Numbered from the stretch's first letter, positions 34,589 to 45,717 are shown. The stretch: DNA of 64,000 nucleotides from Rhizobium sp. J15 (GCF_002531825.1 NZ_NWSX01000011.1:1-64000); one strand, 5' to 3'. The notes: a model not told the origin generated them from the sequence alone. Numbers and translations are program-made.

Positions 34589-34625
34589 TCCAGATCAACG
34601 GCAACTCGGCGCCGGCCGTTAGAAT
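34585..34625 (+). promoter_or_regulatory. Anaerobox-like site and -10 element before phosphoketolase
   Basis: CTGATCCAGATCAA (34585-34598) matches nine of ten fixed positions of the FNR/FixK box TTGAT-N4-ATCAA. A TAGAAT hexamer (34620-34625, five of six to the -10) follows 21 bases later, the class II activation spacing. The left edge is partly constrained by the ackA stop codon, so chance is possible. Confidence 0.5.
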
Positions 34626-34658
34626 TGATGTTGAACAGGTTTCGAACGGGAGAAATCC

Positions 34659-37043
34659 ATGGAAAAGCATGTATCGACCGCCGCTCCGACAGACGCCGAA
34701 CTCACCCTGATCGACCGCTACTGGCGCGCCGCCAACTATCTCTCGGTCGGCCAGATCTACCTGCTTGCCAATCCGCTGCTGCGCGAGCCGCTGAAACCGG
34801 AGCACATCAAGCCGCGCCTGCTCGGCCACTGGGGCACGACGCCCGGCCTCAACTTCATCTATGCGCACCTCAACCGCCTCATCCGCGCCCGCGATCTCGA
34901 TGTCATCTATATGTGCGGCCCCGGCCACGGCGGCCCGGGCATGGTCGCCAACACCTATCTCGAAGGCAGCTACAGCGAAATCTATCCCGATATTTCCGAG
35001 AATGCCGAAGGCATGCGCAAGCTCTTCCGGCAATTCTCCTCCCCCGGCGGCATTCCGAGCCATGCGGCGCCGGAAACGCCCGGATCGATCCACGAGGGCG
35101 GTGAGCTCGGCTATGCGCTCGTTCATGCCTACGGAGCGGCCTTCGACAATCCCGACCTGATCGTCACCTGCGTCGTCGGCGACGGCGAGGCCGAAACCGG
35201 ACCGCTGGCCGCCAGCTGGCATTCCAACAAGTTCCTCAATCCCGCCCGCGACGGCGCGGTTCTGCCGATCCTGCATTTGAACGGCTACAAGATCGCCAAC
35301 CCGACCATTCTCGCTCGCACCGGTGACGACAACCTCCGGCGCCTCTTCGAGGGCTACGGCTACGAACCCTTCTTCGTCGAGGGCCATGAGCCGCAAGACA
35401 TGCATCGGCAGATGGCCGCGACCCTTGACCGGATCTTTGACCGCATCAGCGAAATCCAGAGGCAGGCCCGCAACGGCGAGGCTGCGGACGGCTGCCCGCG
35501 CTGGCCGATGATCGTACTGCGCAGCCCCAAGGGCTGGACCGGCCCGAAGGAGGTGGACGGCAAGAAGGTGGAAGGCTTCTGGCGCGCCCATCAGGTGCCG
35601 GTTTCCAACTGCCGCGGGGACGATGGCCACCGCAAGATCCTCGAGGACTGGATGCGCAGCTACAATCCGGAAGATCTTTTCGGTTCCGACGGTCGATTAA
35701 AGCCTGAGCTGCGCGCCCTCGCCCCTCTCGGCAAACGCCGCATGGGCGCCAATCCGCATGCCAATGGCGGCTTGCTGCGCAAGGAATTGGTCGTTCCCGA
35801 TATCAGGGACTATGCGGTCGACACCGGCAGGCGCGGCAGCGTCATGGCGCAATCGACGCAGATCCTCGGCCATTACCTGCGCGACACGATGAAGCTCAAT
35901 GACGAGGCGGCGAACTTCCGCATCTTCGGCCCCGACGAGACGGAATCGAACCGCCTCGGCAGCGTCTTCGAAGTCACCGACCGCGTCTGGATGGAAGATA
36001 TCGAACCTTACGATATCAATCTCTCCCGCGACGGACGCGTCATGGAAGTGCTCTCCGAACATCTCTGCCAGGGCTGGCTGGAGGGCTACCTGCTGACCGG
36101 CCGGCACGGCATCTTTTCCTGCTACGAAGCCTTCATCCACATCATCGATTCCATGTTCAACCAGCACGCCAAATGGCTGAAGGTGACGCGCGAGCTCGAA
36201 TGGCGAAAGCCGATCTCATCGCTGAACTATCTGCTGACCTCGCATGTCTGGCGCCAGGACCATAACGGCTTCAGCCATCAGGACCCCGGCTTCGTCGATC
36301 TCGTCGCCAACAAGAAGGCCGATATCGTCCGCATCTACCTGCCGCCGGATGCCAATACCCTGCTCTGGGTCGGCGATCATTGCCTGCGCACCTACGACCG
36401 CGTCAACGTCATCGTCGCCGGCAAGCAGCCGGAGCCGCAATGGCTATCGATGGACGAGGCGGTAAAACATTGCGAAGCCGGAATCGGCATCTGGCACTGG
36501 GCGAGCAACGAGGAAGACACGATCTCGCCAGATCTTGTCATGGCCTGCGCCGGCGACGTGCCGACCATGGAGACGCTCGCCGCCGTCGATCTCTTACGCA
36601 AGGCTATTCCGGAGCTGAAAATCCGCACCGTCAACGTCGTCGACCTACTGGCGCTGCAATCCAGCGACCAGCATCCGCATGGCCTTTCCGACGAGGCTTT
36701 CGACGCGATCTTCACATCGGACAAGCCTGTCATCTTCGCCTATCACGGCTATCCCTATCTCATCCACCGCCTGACCTATAAGCGCACCAACCACGAAAAC
36801 ATCCACGTCCGCGGCTTCATCGAGGAAGGCACGACCACGACGCCCTTCGACATGACCGTCCTCAACCAGCTCGACCGCTTCCATCTCGCCATCGAAGCCA
36901 TCGAGCGCGTCCCGGGCCTGAAGGAAAAGGCGGATGAAGCCCTCGCCGCCCTCCGCGGCAAGCTTGCCGAGCATCACGACTATGTCAGGGAACATGGCGA
37001 GGACATGCCGGAGGTGAGTGAATGGAAGTGGCCGGCGGCGTGA
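34659..37043 (+). CDS. xfp: Xylulose-5-phosphate/fructose-6-phosphate phosphoketolase
   Basis: This thiamine-diphosphate enzyme splits xylulose 5-phosphate or fructose 6-phosphate with phosphate to give acetyl phosphate and a C3 or C4 sugar phosphate. The 794-residue length is normal. Landmarks are [37 protein letters not shown], the cofactor-binding [15 protein letters not shown] and the late YHGYPYLIH. It follows ackA and probably has its own FNR-type promoter at 34585-34625. Together they form a short ATP-yielding bypass that needs no oxygen. GGGAG precedes the start. Confidence 0.95.
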   Translation: MEKHVSTAAPTDAELTLIDRYWRAANYLSVGQIYLLANPLLREPLKPEHIKPRLLGHWGTTPGLNFIYAHLNRLIRARDLDVIYMCGPGHGGPGMVANTYLEGSYSEIYPDISENAEGMRKLFRQFSSPGGIPSHAAPETPGSIHEGGELGYALVHAYGAAFDNPDLIVTCVVGDGEAETGPLAASWHSNKFLNPARDGAVLPILHLNGYKIANPTILARTGDDNLRRLFEGYGYEPFFVEGHEPQDMHRQMAATLDRIFDRISEIQRQARNGEAADGCPRWPMIVLRSPKGWTGPKEVDGKKVEGFWRAHQVPVSNCRGDDGHRKILEDWMRSYNPEDLFGSDGRLKPELRALAPLGKRRMGANPHANGGLLRKELVVPDIRDYAVDTGRRGSVMAQSTQILGHYLRDTMKLNDEAANFRIFGPDETESNRLGSVFEVTDRVWMEDIEPYDINLSRDGRVMEVLSEHLCQGWLEGYLLTGRHGIFSCYEAFIHIIDSMFNQHAKWLKVTRELEWRKPISSLNYLLTSHVWRQDHNGFSHQDPGFVDLVANKKADIVRIYLPPDANTLLWVGDHCLRTYDRVNVIVAGKQPEPQWLSMDEAVKHCEAGIGIWHWASNEEDTISPDLVMACAGDVPTMETLAAVDLLRKAIPELKIRTVNVVDLLALQSSDQHPHGLSDEAFDAIFTSDKPVIFAYHGYPYLIHRLTYKRTNHENIHVRGFIEEGTTTTPFDMTVLNQLDRFHLAIEAIERVPGLKEKADEALAALRGKLAEHHDYVREHGEDMPEVSEWKWPAA

Positions 37044-37058
37044 TGGATGGGAGACTTG

Positions 37059-37949
37059 CTACACACCCTCGAGCCGGCTCTTCTCCTTCATGCGCCAGAC
37101 CCGCGGTGTTTCTCCCGTATATTTGAGGAAGAAGCGCGAGAAATAGGCGGGATCGGTGAAGCCGAGCCGAAAGCCGATCTCCTGAACGCTGCCGAGCGTA
37201 AAAACCAGCTGGCGCTTCGCCTCCTCGACAAGCTTGCCGGCGATCAGCTCATGCGGCGTGCTGCCGGTCATCGACCGGACGATGCGGGTGAGATGCGTCG
37301 GCGAAAGCCCGAGCTCCCTGGCATAGAAGGATGCGGGTTTGTGGGATCGAAAATGCTGCTGAATGAGTTCGCCCAGCATCTCCATCCGTCGCTCGTTTTC
37401 GTTTGACGAGAGCTCCCGCGCATTCCCCTCATGGGAAATCCGCGCCGTCAGCCGCAGCGCCAGGGCGACGTAGGCTGCCAAGACCTCGTTGCGGCCACTG
37501 CGGCGGTTTTCGAATTCGTCGCCCAGCCGCCGCAGCGTCTGCATCACATGGGCAGCCTCGGCGTGATCACGATCGAGCGGCGTCAGATGCGGCGTCGCCA
37601 GCCATTCGCCGAGATGGCTCCGCTCGCCGGGCGGATGGCTGAGATGGGACCGCAATATGGTGATGACGAGACCGTCGATATCGCGTGAGAAACGAAAGCC
37701 GTGATTGAGCCCGGGCGGAACCGTAATGACCGCCGGCGGCCGGATGGCATGGCTCTTCTCGCCGAAGATTGCATCGCCCGAACCGGCTTCGATGTACAAT
37801 ATCTGAAAGAAGCTCTCGTGACGGTGGAGGCGGATTTCCCATTGATGCAGGCTGCTGCGGGAGCGAATTGTTTCGCAATGCAACCAGAATTCCGGCGATC
37901 GCCCGATGTTTTCGCCGTAGAGCTCGTAGGTCGGTATGTGTCTGCTCAT
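37059..37949 (-). CDS. pobR: AraC-family regulator of 4-hydroxybenzoate metabolism (PobR-like)
   Basis: The 296-residue protein has an N-terminal cupin sensor domain (HRHESFFQILYIEAGSG; ITVPPGLNHGF) and a C-terminal AraC double helix-turn-helix (about 195-290, ARELGLSPTHLTRIVR; GFTDPAYFSRFFLKYTG). It is divergent from pobA across 118 bases, the standard arrangement for the activator that senses 4-hydroxybenzoate. ATG 37949 is used; the longer frame covers the promoter region. The symbol rests on context plus family. Confidence 0.82.
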   Translation of the reverse strand: MSRHIPTYELYGENIGRSPEFWLHCETIRSRSSLHQWEIRLHRHESFFQILYIEAGSGDAIFGEKSHAIRPPAVITVPPGLNHGFRFSRDIDGLVITILRSHLSHPPGERSHLGEWLATPHLTPLDRDHAEAAHVMQTLRRLGDEFENRRSGRNEVLAAYVALALRLTARISHEGNARELSSNENERRMEMLGELIQQHFRSHKPASFYARELGLSPTHLTRIVRSMTGSTPHELIAGKLVEEAKRQLVFTLGSVQEIGFRLGFTDPAYFSRFFLKYTGETPRVWRMKEKSRLEGV

Positions 37950-38037
37950 CGGCTCTCTCCCGCGCCAATGTTCGATTAGTGCAATTTTTAGGCTGGAATG
38001 TCCATTGTGGCGATCCGGCCGGCGCGGCAGAATCTGA

Positions 38038-39240
<1,203 letters not shown>

Positions 39241-39316
39241 CCCGGAGATCCGAGGCAGGTGCGACCAGTCGACGGCCGAGCCAGCCATGAATGTTCCGGC
39301 ACATAATCATAATCGC

Positions 39317-39358
39317 ATGGTGATGGATTGAGGCTTTTATTTCATTTTACATCACCAT
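39317..39358. promoter_or_regulatory. Inverted repeat upstream of the Liv-type importer
   Basis: ATGGTGATG (39317-39325) is repeated inverted as CATCACCAT (39350-39358), centre to centre 33 bases, in an AT-rich gap 80-120 bases before the binding-protein start. The helical-turn spacing suggests a regulator binding two half sites. Confidence 0.45.
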
Positions 39359-39434
39359 TTCGCATGACAAGCTAACGCGCAATTTTTGCGGCTAGCCAAT
39401 ACGGCGCTGGAGTGCGCCAACAAGGGAGAGAGAC

Positions 39435-40607
39435 ATGAAGAAACTGCTTCTGGCCGCCGTTGCGGCAATCGCCATCGGCACGAGCGCCTATGCCGATACC
39501 ATCAAGGTGGGCGTCATCGGCCCGTTCTCGGGTCCGTTCGCGCTTCAGGGCAAGAATTTCAAGGCCGGCATCGACGCCTATATGGCCGTCAACGGCAACA
39601 AGGTCGGCAGCGATACGGTCGAGATCGTCTATCGCGACGTGCCCCAGGCCGATCCCGCCCAATCCAAGGCGCTCGCGCAGGAACTGATCGTCAAGGAAAA
39701 GGTCCAATATCTCGCCGGCTTCTATTTCACCCCCGATGCCATGGCGGTGACGCCGATCCTGAAGCAGGGTAACGTGCCGATGGTCATCATGAACGCCGCC
39801 ACCTCGGCGATCGTCACCAAGAGCCCGCTCGTCGTGCGCACCTCGTTTACGACCTGGCAGACCTCGACGCCGATCGCCAAGGTCGCCTTCGACGCCGGCG
39901 TTAAGAAGGTAATCTCTGTTGTCAGCGATTACGGCCCGGGCATCGATGCCGAGAACGCCTTCAAGACCGGCTTCGAGAAGGCCGGCGGCCAGGTGGTCGA
40001 GGCGATCCGCATGCCGCTTGCAACCAACGACTTCAGTCCGATCATGCAGCGCATCAAGGATTCCGGCGCGCAGGGCGTCTTCGCCTTCCTGCCATCGGGA
40101 CCGACGACGCTCGGCTTCGTCAAGGCCTACAATGAAAACGGCCTGAAAGCGGCCGGCATCAAGTTCTTTGCACCGGGTGATCTGACGCAGGAATCCGATC
40201 TGCCGGCGCTCGGCGACGCCGCACTCGGCATCCAGACGACCTTCCATTATGCCGTTTCGCACGACTCGCCCGAGAACAAGGCCTTCGTCGAGGCAGCTTC
40301 CAAGGCGATCGGCAACAAGGCCGAACTCTCCTTCCCCGCAGTCAGCGCCTATGACGGCATGTATGTCATATACAAGATGATCGAGGCGACGGGCGGCAAG
40401 CAGGATGCTGAGAAGGCCGTCGATGCGGTGAAGGGCCTTTCGTGGGTAAGCCCGCGCGGCCCGGTTTCGATCGATCCGGAAAGCCGGCATATCACCCAGA
40501 ACATCTATCTCCGTGAAGTCGTCAAAGCCGATGACGGGACCTACATCAACAAGGAGGTCCAGACCTTCGAGAAGCAGGGCGATCCGGGCCTGGCCGCCGC
40601 CAAGTAA
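39435..40607 (+). CDS. Liv-type ABC importer solute-binding protein
   Basis: The 390-residue periplasmic protein has a signal peptide (MKKLLLAAVAAIAIGTSAYA) and the type I receptor fold of LivJ/K relatives (VGVIGPFSGPFALQGKNFK; DYGPGIDAENAFKTGF). The branch used by rhizobia and pseudomonads for aromatic acids belongs to the same family. It is first in a five-gene importer set 194 bases after pobA, which makes 4-hydroxybenzoate or a related aromatic acid a good ligand candidate (inference). GGGAGAG precedes the start. Confidence 0.9.
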   Translation: MKKLLLAAVAAIAIGTSAYADTIKVGVIGPFSGPFALQGKNFKAGIDAYMAVNGNKVGSDTVEIVYRDVPQADPAQSKALAQELIVKEKVQYLAGFYFTPDAMAVTPILKQGNVPMVIMNAATSAIVTKSPLVVRTSFTTWQTSTPIAKVAFDAGVKKVISVVSDYGPGIDAENAFKTGFEKAGGQVVEAIRMPLATNDFSPIMQRIKDSGAQGVFAFLPSGPTTLGFVKAYNENGLKAAGIKFFAPGDLTQESDLPALGDAALGIQTTFHYAVSHDSPENKAFVEAASKAIGNKAELSFPAVSAYDGMYVIYKMIEATGGKQDAEKAVDAVKGLSWVSPRGPVSIDPESRHITQNIYLREVVKADDGTYINKEVQTFEKQGDPGLAAAK

Positions 40608-40673
40608 TATCCGGCGTCCGGTTAAGCGGCGGGCCCGCGCATCGAGCCCGCCGCATCGAAGCAAGGTATTTCC

Positions 40674-41537
40674 ATGCAGACAGTCTTCAGCATAGCCGTC
40701 GACGCCTTTGCCTATGGCATGGTGCTCTTCGTGATATCCATCGGCCTTTCCGTGACCATGGGGCTGATGCGTGTCGTCAACCTGGCGCACGGCGCCTTCG
40801 CCATGATCGGCGGCTACATCGCTTCCTATGCGGCACGCGACCTCGGCCTTGGCTATGCGGTCGCGGTCATTGCCGCCGTGGTCGCCACGATCATCATCGC
40901 AATCCCGCTCGAACGCTTTCTCTACCGCCGGATCTATGGTGCGCCTGAACTGACCCAGGTGCTGATGACCATCGGCATCACCTTCTGCGTCATCGGCATT
41001 GCGAACTATGCAATGGGGCCGACGCTGAAGACCATACCGCTTGCCGGCGCCCTGCAGGGCTCGGCCGACCTCGGCTTCCGCACCATTCCCGTGCACCGGC
41101 TTTTCGTCATCCTTTGCGGCCTGGTGGTCGCAGTCGCGCTCTGGTTCGCGATCGACCGGACCAGTTTCGGCGTCAAGCTACGCGCCTCCGTCGACGATGC
41201 GGCGATGGCGGCGGCACTCGGCGTGCGTACCGAAATCATCTACGCGGTAAGCTTTGCCGTCGCCGTCGGGCTTGCCGCCTTCGGCGGCGTGGTCGGCGCC
41301 GAGCTCCTGCCGGTCGAACCCTATTACGCGTTACGCTATATGGTCACCTTCCTGGTCGTCGTCTCGGTCGGCGGCGCGGGCTCCATTCCCGGCGCGCTGA
41401 TTGCCTGCCTGCTGCTCGGCGCGATCGATACGACGGGACGCTATCTGATGCCGGAATTCGGCGAATTCTTCTTCTATCTCGCCGTGATCGCCATCATCTG
41501 CGTCTTCCCGCGCGGCCTTGCCGGAAGGGTGAAATGA
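40674..41537 (+). CDS. Branched-chain-type ABC permease (LivH family)
   Basis: The 287-residue inner membrane protein has about eight helices and the LivH hallmark LVNLAHGAFAMIGGYIA-like opening (VVNLAHGAFAMIGGY). A late GGAGSIPGAL loop contacts the ATPases. It lies 66 bases after the binding protein and one base before the LivM start. It forms the pore with LivM. Confidence 0.92.
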   Translation: MQTVFSIAVDAFAYGMVLFVISIGLSVTMGLMRVVNLAHGAFAMIGGYIASYAARDLGLGYAVAVIAAVVATIIIAIPLERFLYRRIYGAPELTQVLMTIGITFCVIGIANYAMGPTLKTIPLAGALQGSADLGFRTIPVHRLFVILCGLVVAVALWFAIDRTSFGVKLRASVDDAAMAAALGVRTEIIYAVSFAVAVGLAAFGGVVGAELLPVEPYYALRYMVTFLVVVSVGGAGSIPGALIACLLLGAIDTTGRYLMPEFGEFFFYLAVIAIICVFPRGLAGRVK

Positions 41538-41538
41538 C

Positions 41539-42540
41539 ATGGCGCTTGTCATGAACAGTGAAAACGAACGTCTCCAGCATCGGCGCTGCTTCAGCGGCGA
41601 TCTCGCCGGATTGGCGGTCATTATCGCCATCGGCACGATCGGCTATTTCACCTTCCCGGATAATCTCGCGCTGCTGACGCGGATGATCACCATCGCCCTG
41701 CTCGTCCTGTCGCTCGATCTGGTGACCGGTTATTGCGGCGTCGCGACACTCGGCCATGCCGCGCTTTTCGGCTCCGGCGCCTATGCCGCCGGGATCCTGT
41801 CGGCGCATTACGGCATCAACGACCCTCTGCTGATGATGCTTGCCGGCATTGCCGCCGGCGCGATCGCCGGGCTGCTGTCAGGCGCGATCATCCTGCGTGC
41901 GCATGGATTGCCGCAGCTCGTGCTGTCGATTGCCCTCATCCACCTCTTCCATGAATTCGCCAACAAGGCCTCGTCCTGGACGGGGGGCAGCGATGGACTG
42001 TCCGGCATTGCGCCGGACCCGATCTTCGGCCTTTTCGAATTCGATCTCTATGGTCAAACCGCCTTCTTTTTCGGAATGGCGCTGCTGCTTGTCGTCTTCG
42101 TGCTGCTGCGCTTTCTGGTCCGCTCGCCCTTCGGCATGCTCTGCCGCGGCGTCAGGCAGGATCCCTTGCGCATCCGCGCCATGGGCGGCTCGCCAAAGGC
42201 GGCGCTCATCAGGATGTACGTCATATCAGGCGCCGTTGCCGGTGTCGGCGGCGCGCTGAACGCGATCTCGACCCAGGTCGTCGGCCTCGACAGCCTGTCC
42301 TTCACCCAATCGGCCGAAGCGCTGGTCATGCTCGTGCTCGGCGGCACCGGCTCGCTCTTCGGGGCGCTCTCCGGCACCGTCATCTTCATGCTCTTCGAGG
42401 ATTACGTCTCCGCCGCCAATCCCTTCCATTGGCTGACCATGGTCGGCGCATTGCTGATCGCCGTCGTGCTCTTTGCGCCGAAAGGCCTCTTCGGCACGGC
42501 CGCCGCCTTCGTCAGCCGCCGGAAGGAGGCGCGCGCATGA
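41539..42540 (+). CDS. Branched-chain-type ABC permease (LivM family)
   Basis: The 333-residue membrane protein has nine to ten helices, the LivM motif YCGVATLGHAALFGSGAYAA and the cytoplasmic loop RAMGGSPKAALIRMYV. It overlaps the next gene by four bases. It completes the permease of the pobA-linked importer. Confidence 0.92.
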   Translation: MALVMNSENERLQHRRCFSGDLAGLAVIIAIGTIGYFTFPDNLALLTRMITIALLVLSLDLVTGYCGVATLGHAALFGSGAYAAGILSAHYGINDPLLMMLAGIAAGAIAGLLSGAIILRAHGLPQLVLSIALIHLFHEFANKASSWTGGSDGLSGIAPDPIFGLFEFDLYGQTAFFFGMALLLVVFVLLRFLVRSPFGMLCRGVRQDPLRIRAMGGSPKAALIRMYVISGAVAGVGGALNAISTQVVGLDSLSFTQSAEALVMLVLGGTGSLFGALSGTVIFMLFEDYVSAANPFHWLTMVGALLIAVVLFAPKGLFGTAAAFVSRRKEARA

Positions 42541-43301
42541 GCCCGGTCTTCGAAGTCTCCAATCTCCGGAAAGCCTTCGGCGGGCTCGCAGTCACCAACG
42601 ATGTCTCGCTGGCGATGGCGCCCGGCGACCGCATCGCGCTGATCGGCCCGAACGGCGCCGGCAAGACCACCTTCGTCAATCTCGTCACCGGCAATCTCTC
42701 ACCCGATTCCGGCGAGGTTCGCCTCGGCGGCGAGGCGGTGACGAGGGTCGATGCGATCGGCAGGGTCAAGCGCGGCCTGGTGCGATCCTTTCAGGTGACA
42801 CGGCTTTTCCAGGACATGACGCCTGCCGAACATGTGGGGCTTGCCGTCCTTCAGCGCGACGGAAAGACGACGCGGATGTTCGGAAACTTCCTGTCGATGC
42901 CCGATGTCATGGCGGAGGTCGACGAACTCCTGGGAAAACTCGGGCTGGCGTCGCTGATGCACCGGAGGGTGAGCGAGATCGCCTATGGCCAGCAGCGGCT
43001 GCTCGAAATCGCGGTGGCGCTGGCGCTGAAGCCGAAGGTGCTGTTGCTGGACGAGCCGGCCGCCGGCGTGCCGCAGAGCGATACCGGCCGCATCGAGCAA
43101 GCGCTTGCCGATCTGCCCGGCGATCTCGCCGTGCTGATGATCGAACACGACATGGACCTCGTCTTCCGCTTCGCCAAGCGCGTCATCGTGCTTGCGGCGG
43201 GCGCAATCATCTTCGATGGCCTGCCGGCCGATGTCACCAAGGATGCCCGCGTGCGCGAGGCCTATCTCGGGAGCTATGCCAATGCCAGCCATATCGCTTG
43301 A
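42537..43301 (+). CDS. Branched-chain-type ABC ATPase (LivG family)
   Basis: The 254-residue ATPase has Walker A GPNGAGKTT, a LivG-type signature SEIAYGQQRLLEIAVAL, Walker B VLLLDEPAAGV and the H-loop IEHDMDLVF. The ATG at 42537 overlaps the LivM stop. It energises the importer as a heterodimer with the following ATPase. Confidence 0.93.
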   Translation: MSPVFEVSNLRKAFGGLAVTNDVSLAMAPGDRIALIGPNGAGKTTFVNLVTGNLSPDSGEVRLGGEAVTRVDAIGRVKRGLVRSFQVTRLFQDMTPAEHVGLAVLQRDGKTTRMFGNFLSMPDVMAEVDELLGKLGLASLMHRRVSEIAYGQQRLLEIAVALALKPKVLLLDEPAAGVPQSDTGRIEQALADLPGDLAVLMIEHDMDLVFRFAKRVIVLAAGAIIFDGLPADVTKDARVREAYLGSYANASHIA

Positions 43302-43998
43302 GGTCGACAATCTCTCGGCCGGATATGGACCGACGCGGGTGCTGGAAGGCATTTCCTTCTCGGTGCCGGCAGGCGCACGGCTTGCCGTGCTCGGCCGCAA
43401 CGGCATGGGCAAGACGACGCTTCTCGCAACGCTTGCCGGACAGACCAGGCGATATGACGGCCATATTCGCCTCGGCGGGTGGGATGTCACCGCAGCGCCG
43501 AGCGCCGCACGGGCGCATAAGGGCCTCGGATATGTGCCGCAGACGCGCTGCATCTTTCCGACGCTGACGGTCGAGGAAAACCTCTTCGTCGGCCTGAAGG
43601 CACGGCCGAAAACGGCGCTGGAAGAAGCCTACGCCATGTTCCCGCGCCTGAAGGAGCGCCGCCGCAATCTCGGCAGCCAGCTCTCCGGCGGCGAGCAGCA
43701 GATGCTCTCCACCGCCCGCACCATTCTCGGCTGCCCGTCGGTTCTGCTCCTCGACGAACCGCTGGAGGGCCTTGCACCCGTCATTTGCGAGGAGCTGATG
43801 GCCGCCTTCGCCGAACTCGCCAAATCAGGCGACATGACCATCCTCCTTGTCGAACAGCGCATCCAAAGCGCACTCGACTTCGCCGATCAGGTCATCATTC
43901 TCGAACGCGGCAGACTGGCCTGGGCTGGAACGCCAAGAAGCCTGTCGGACGACCATCAGGCCGTCGAGAGCCTGCTCGGGGTCGGTGGCCTGCACTGA
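43282..43998 (+). CDS. Branched-chain-type ABC ATPase (LivF family)
   Basis: The 238-residue ATPase has Walker A GRNGMGKTT, signature LSGGEQQMLSTARTI, Walker B VLLLDEPLEGL and H-loop VEQRIQSAL. Start 43282 is chosen because GGGAG lies eight bases before it. The ATG at 43276 is too close to that site. It overlaps LivG by 20 bases. Last gene of the importer set. Confidence 0.92.
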   Translation: MPAISLEVDNLSAGYGPTRVLEGISFSVPAGARLAVLGRNGMGKTTLLATLAGQTRRYDGHIRLGGWDVTAAPSAARAHKGLGYVPQTRCIFPTLTVEENLFVGLKARPKTALEEAYAMFPRLKERRRNLGSQLSGGEQQMLSTARTILGCPSVLLLDEPLEGLAPVICEELMAAFAELAKSGDMTILLVEQRIQSALDFADQVIILERGRLAWAGTPRSLSDDHQAVESLLGVGGLH

Positions 43999-44393
43999 AG
44001 CCTCAAGGGCGGCCAACGGCGGAATTTGTCCGCCAAATCCATCGTGGCATGAGGTTGGATCTGGGCCCTGATCGCAGCGAATGCAGTATATCGTCATGAC
44101 GACGTCATGCTTGGCCTATCATTATTATCGCGCCTGAAGGGTTTCAGCGATAAATCAAGACATCGCATCGGCAGGATGATCGACGAACCGGCATTTCGGC
44201 AACAACAGCGGTGAAAGCTTCAACATAGACAGGACAGACATCAACATCGATTGCTCAGCTGAAATATTTGAGCTGTGGACAATCTGAATGTGCCGGTCTT
44301 TGCAGCCAGAATAATCTGCCGCTCGATCAATTTCCATTGCCAGACACCCTACAGGGTTGCATAGTCACGCGGAACATCAAACGGGAGGTAGAA
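43999..44393. other. Intergenic region between the importer and the VCBS gene
   Basis: I find no gene in these 395 bases. A small stem GGCGGA-ATTTG-TCCGCC (44018-44034) may weakly end the importer transcript. Overlapping CGTCATGACG and ATGACGACGTCAT strings lie near 44093-44107. The right half is AT-rich and likely holds the VCBS promoter, but I see no convincing -35/-10 pair. Confidence 0.4.
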
Positions 44394-45221
44394 ATGGCAA
44401 ATCACAAGCCGCATGCGGGTAACGTATACTTGCCTGTTTTCAACATCGATGATCCGATCAGCGGCGACATCCTCGAAAGTTCATACGATACCGACGGAGA
44501 TGCGGTGCGCCTGAATTTCCTCAATGGACAGCGCATCAAGCAGCCGGCCAATCCGGAGGGCGATCCGGTCAAGACGATCATCGAGGGAGAATACGGTACG
44601 CTCACCGTTTACTCCAACGGCACCTACACTTACGAGCTCGATCATTCCAAACCGGAAGTCGCCGCGCTCGGACCCGGCGATGAGCTCGTCGAAAAATTCA
44701 CATTCAAGATATCCGACGGCAAAGGCGCCACCGATTTCGGATCGTTCAGCATCGCAATAGACTTGCCGGAACGCGGCGACGTCTTCGTCAATTTCGAGGA
44801 TGTCGGCCAAAGCGACTTCCCGACCGGCTACAAAGGCTTCGATTGGGGCGCGTGGCGAGACGGCGACGACGCGACCGTGCGCGAAGACAGCGACGGCAAC
44901 CACTATCTGGGTGGCGGCATGTTCTGGACCCCCATCTATTCAGCCGATGGCGGCCCCTTTCAGATCAAGCAATTCGAGGTCGCGAACGGAACGTCGAACT
45001 ATGACAACGTCCTGACGATCGAAGGCCAGTTGAACGGCAACATCGTCTTTTCCACAACCGTGACCATCACCGCCGACAGCATCGACGATCCCCAACTGAT
45101 CGATCTCAGCGCCTACGGCCCGATCGACTATCTCCTGCTCGACAGCGAACCGATCATCACGGAAGACAGCGGCCCCGATTATTTCGGCGCGCAATACGAC
45201 AATTTTCATTTCCTCGTTTGA
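44394..45221 (+). CDS. VCBS-repeat protein, probably exported or surface-bound
   Basis: The 275-residue protein is acidic and lacks cysteines. Residues about 20-125 match one VCBS repeat (DTDGDAVRLNF; YGTLTVYSNGTYTYELDHSK; GDELVEKFTFKISDGKGATD), a cadherin-like domain of large adhesins. Residues about 128-275 look like a beta-sandwich of unknown family (FVNFEDVGQSDFPTGYKGF). There is no signal peptide, as in proteins sent out by type I systems, but no glycine-rich calcium repeats or adjacent type I genes are visible. GGGAGG precedes ATG 44394. Its carbohydrate or surface role is inference. Confidence 0.75.
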   Translation: MANHKPHAGNVYLPVFNIDDPISGDILESSYDTDGDAVRLNFLNGQRIKQPANPEGDPVKTIIEGEYGTLTVYSNGTYTYELDHSKPEVAALGPGDELVEKFTFKISDGKGATDFGSFSIAIDLPERGDVFVNFEDVGQSDFPTGYKGFDWGAWRDGDDATVREDSDGNHYLGGGMFWTPIYSADGGPFQIKQFEVANGTSNYDNVLTIEGQLNGNIVFSTTVTITADSIDDPQLIDLSAYGPIDYLLLDSEPIITEDSGPDYFGAQYDNFHFLV

Positions 45222-45229
45222 CCGATGCG

Positions 45230-45260
45230 CTTCCGGCGCGGGGTTTCCCCGCACCGGAAG
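45230..45260 (+). terminator. Strong hairpin after the VCBS gene
   Basis: CTTCCGGCGCGGGG pairs with CCCCGCACCGGAAG around TTT, a near-perfect 14-base stem ten bases after the stop codon. No T-run follows, so it may need Rho or serve mainly as an mRNA-stabilising end. Confidence 0.65.
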
Positions 45261-45351
45261 GCTGAGACCGAAACGACACCACGCAAAGGGACGCCATCCA
45301 GCCTGTCGAAACGTTGGCGACAGAGATGGGTCACGCGCTAAGAGCTTACGA

Positions 45352-45717
45352 TCAGGGACTGTCCCGGTCCGCTTCGTTCAGCGCTTTTACGGTGATGGCG
45401 GCGATGACGCCGGTCAGCACGATCCCCGCAAAACCGATGAGCAAAGCCAGTATCCGCGCCGAAACATGTTTGGGCGTGAAGTCGCCGTAGCCGATGGTGA
45501 GCCCGGTCACGAAGGTAAAATAAAGCGCTTCGTCAAGCCGCCAATCCTCGATGCGCCAAATGGCAAGGCCGGATGCCAGCATGATCGACACGATGCCGGA
45601 GAGGATCGGCCAGATGACGCGAAGCTGCTTTGCGAGTGCGCTGAAGAACAGCCGCCTCATCTGCCGGGTGTGCGGCATACCGTCTGGCCGCTGCTGTTTG
45701 CGGACGCGGAGCCTCAT
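45352..45717 (-). CDS. Two-helix potassium channel protein
   Basis: The 121-residue protein has an N-terminal basic tail, two membrane helices, and between them a pore loop with the selectivity filter TIGYGD (about 74-79). This is the minimal K+ channel unit, which works as a tetramer. It has no regulatory RCK domain. Its ATG overlaps the stop of the Ca2+/H+ exchanger gene (ATGA), so the two are co-translated and may act jointly in ion and pH balance (inference). Confidence 0.85.
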   Translation of the reverse strand: MRLRVRKQQRPDGMPHTRQMRRLFFSALAKQLRVIWPILSGIVSIMLASGLAIWRIEDWRLDEALYFTFVTGLTIGYGDFTPKHVSARILALLIGFAGIVLTGVIAAITVKALNEADRDSP

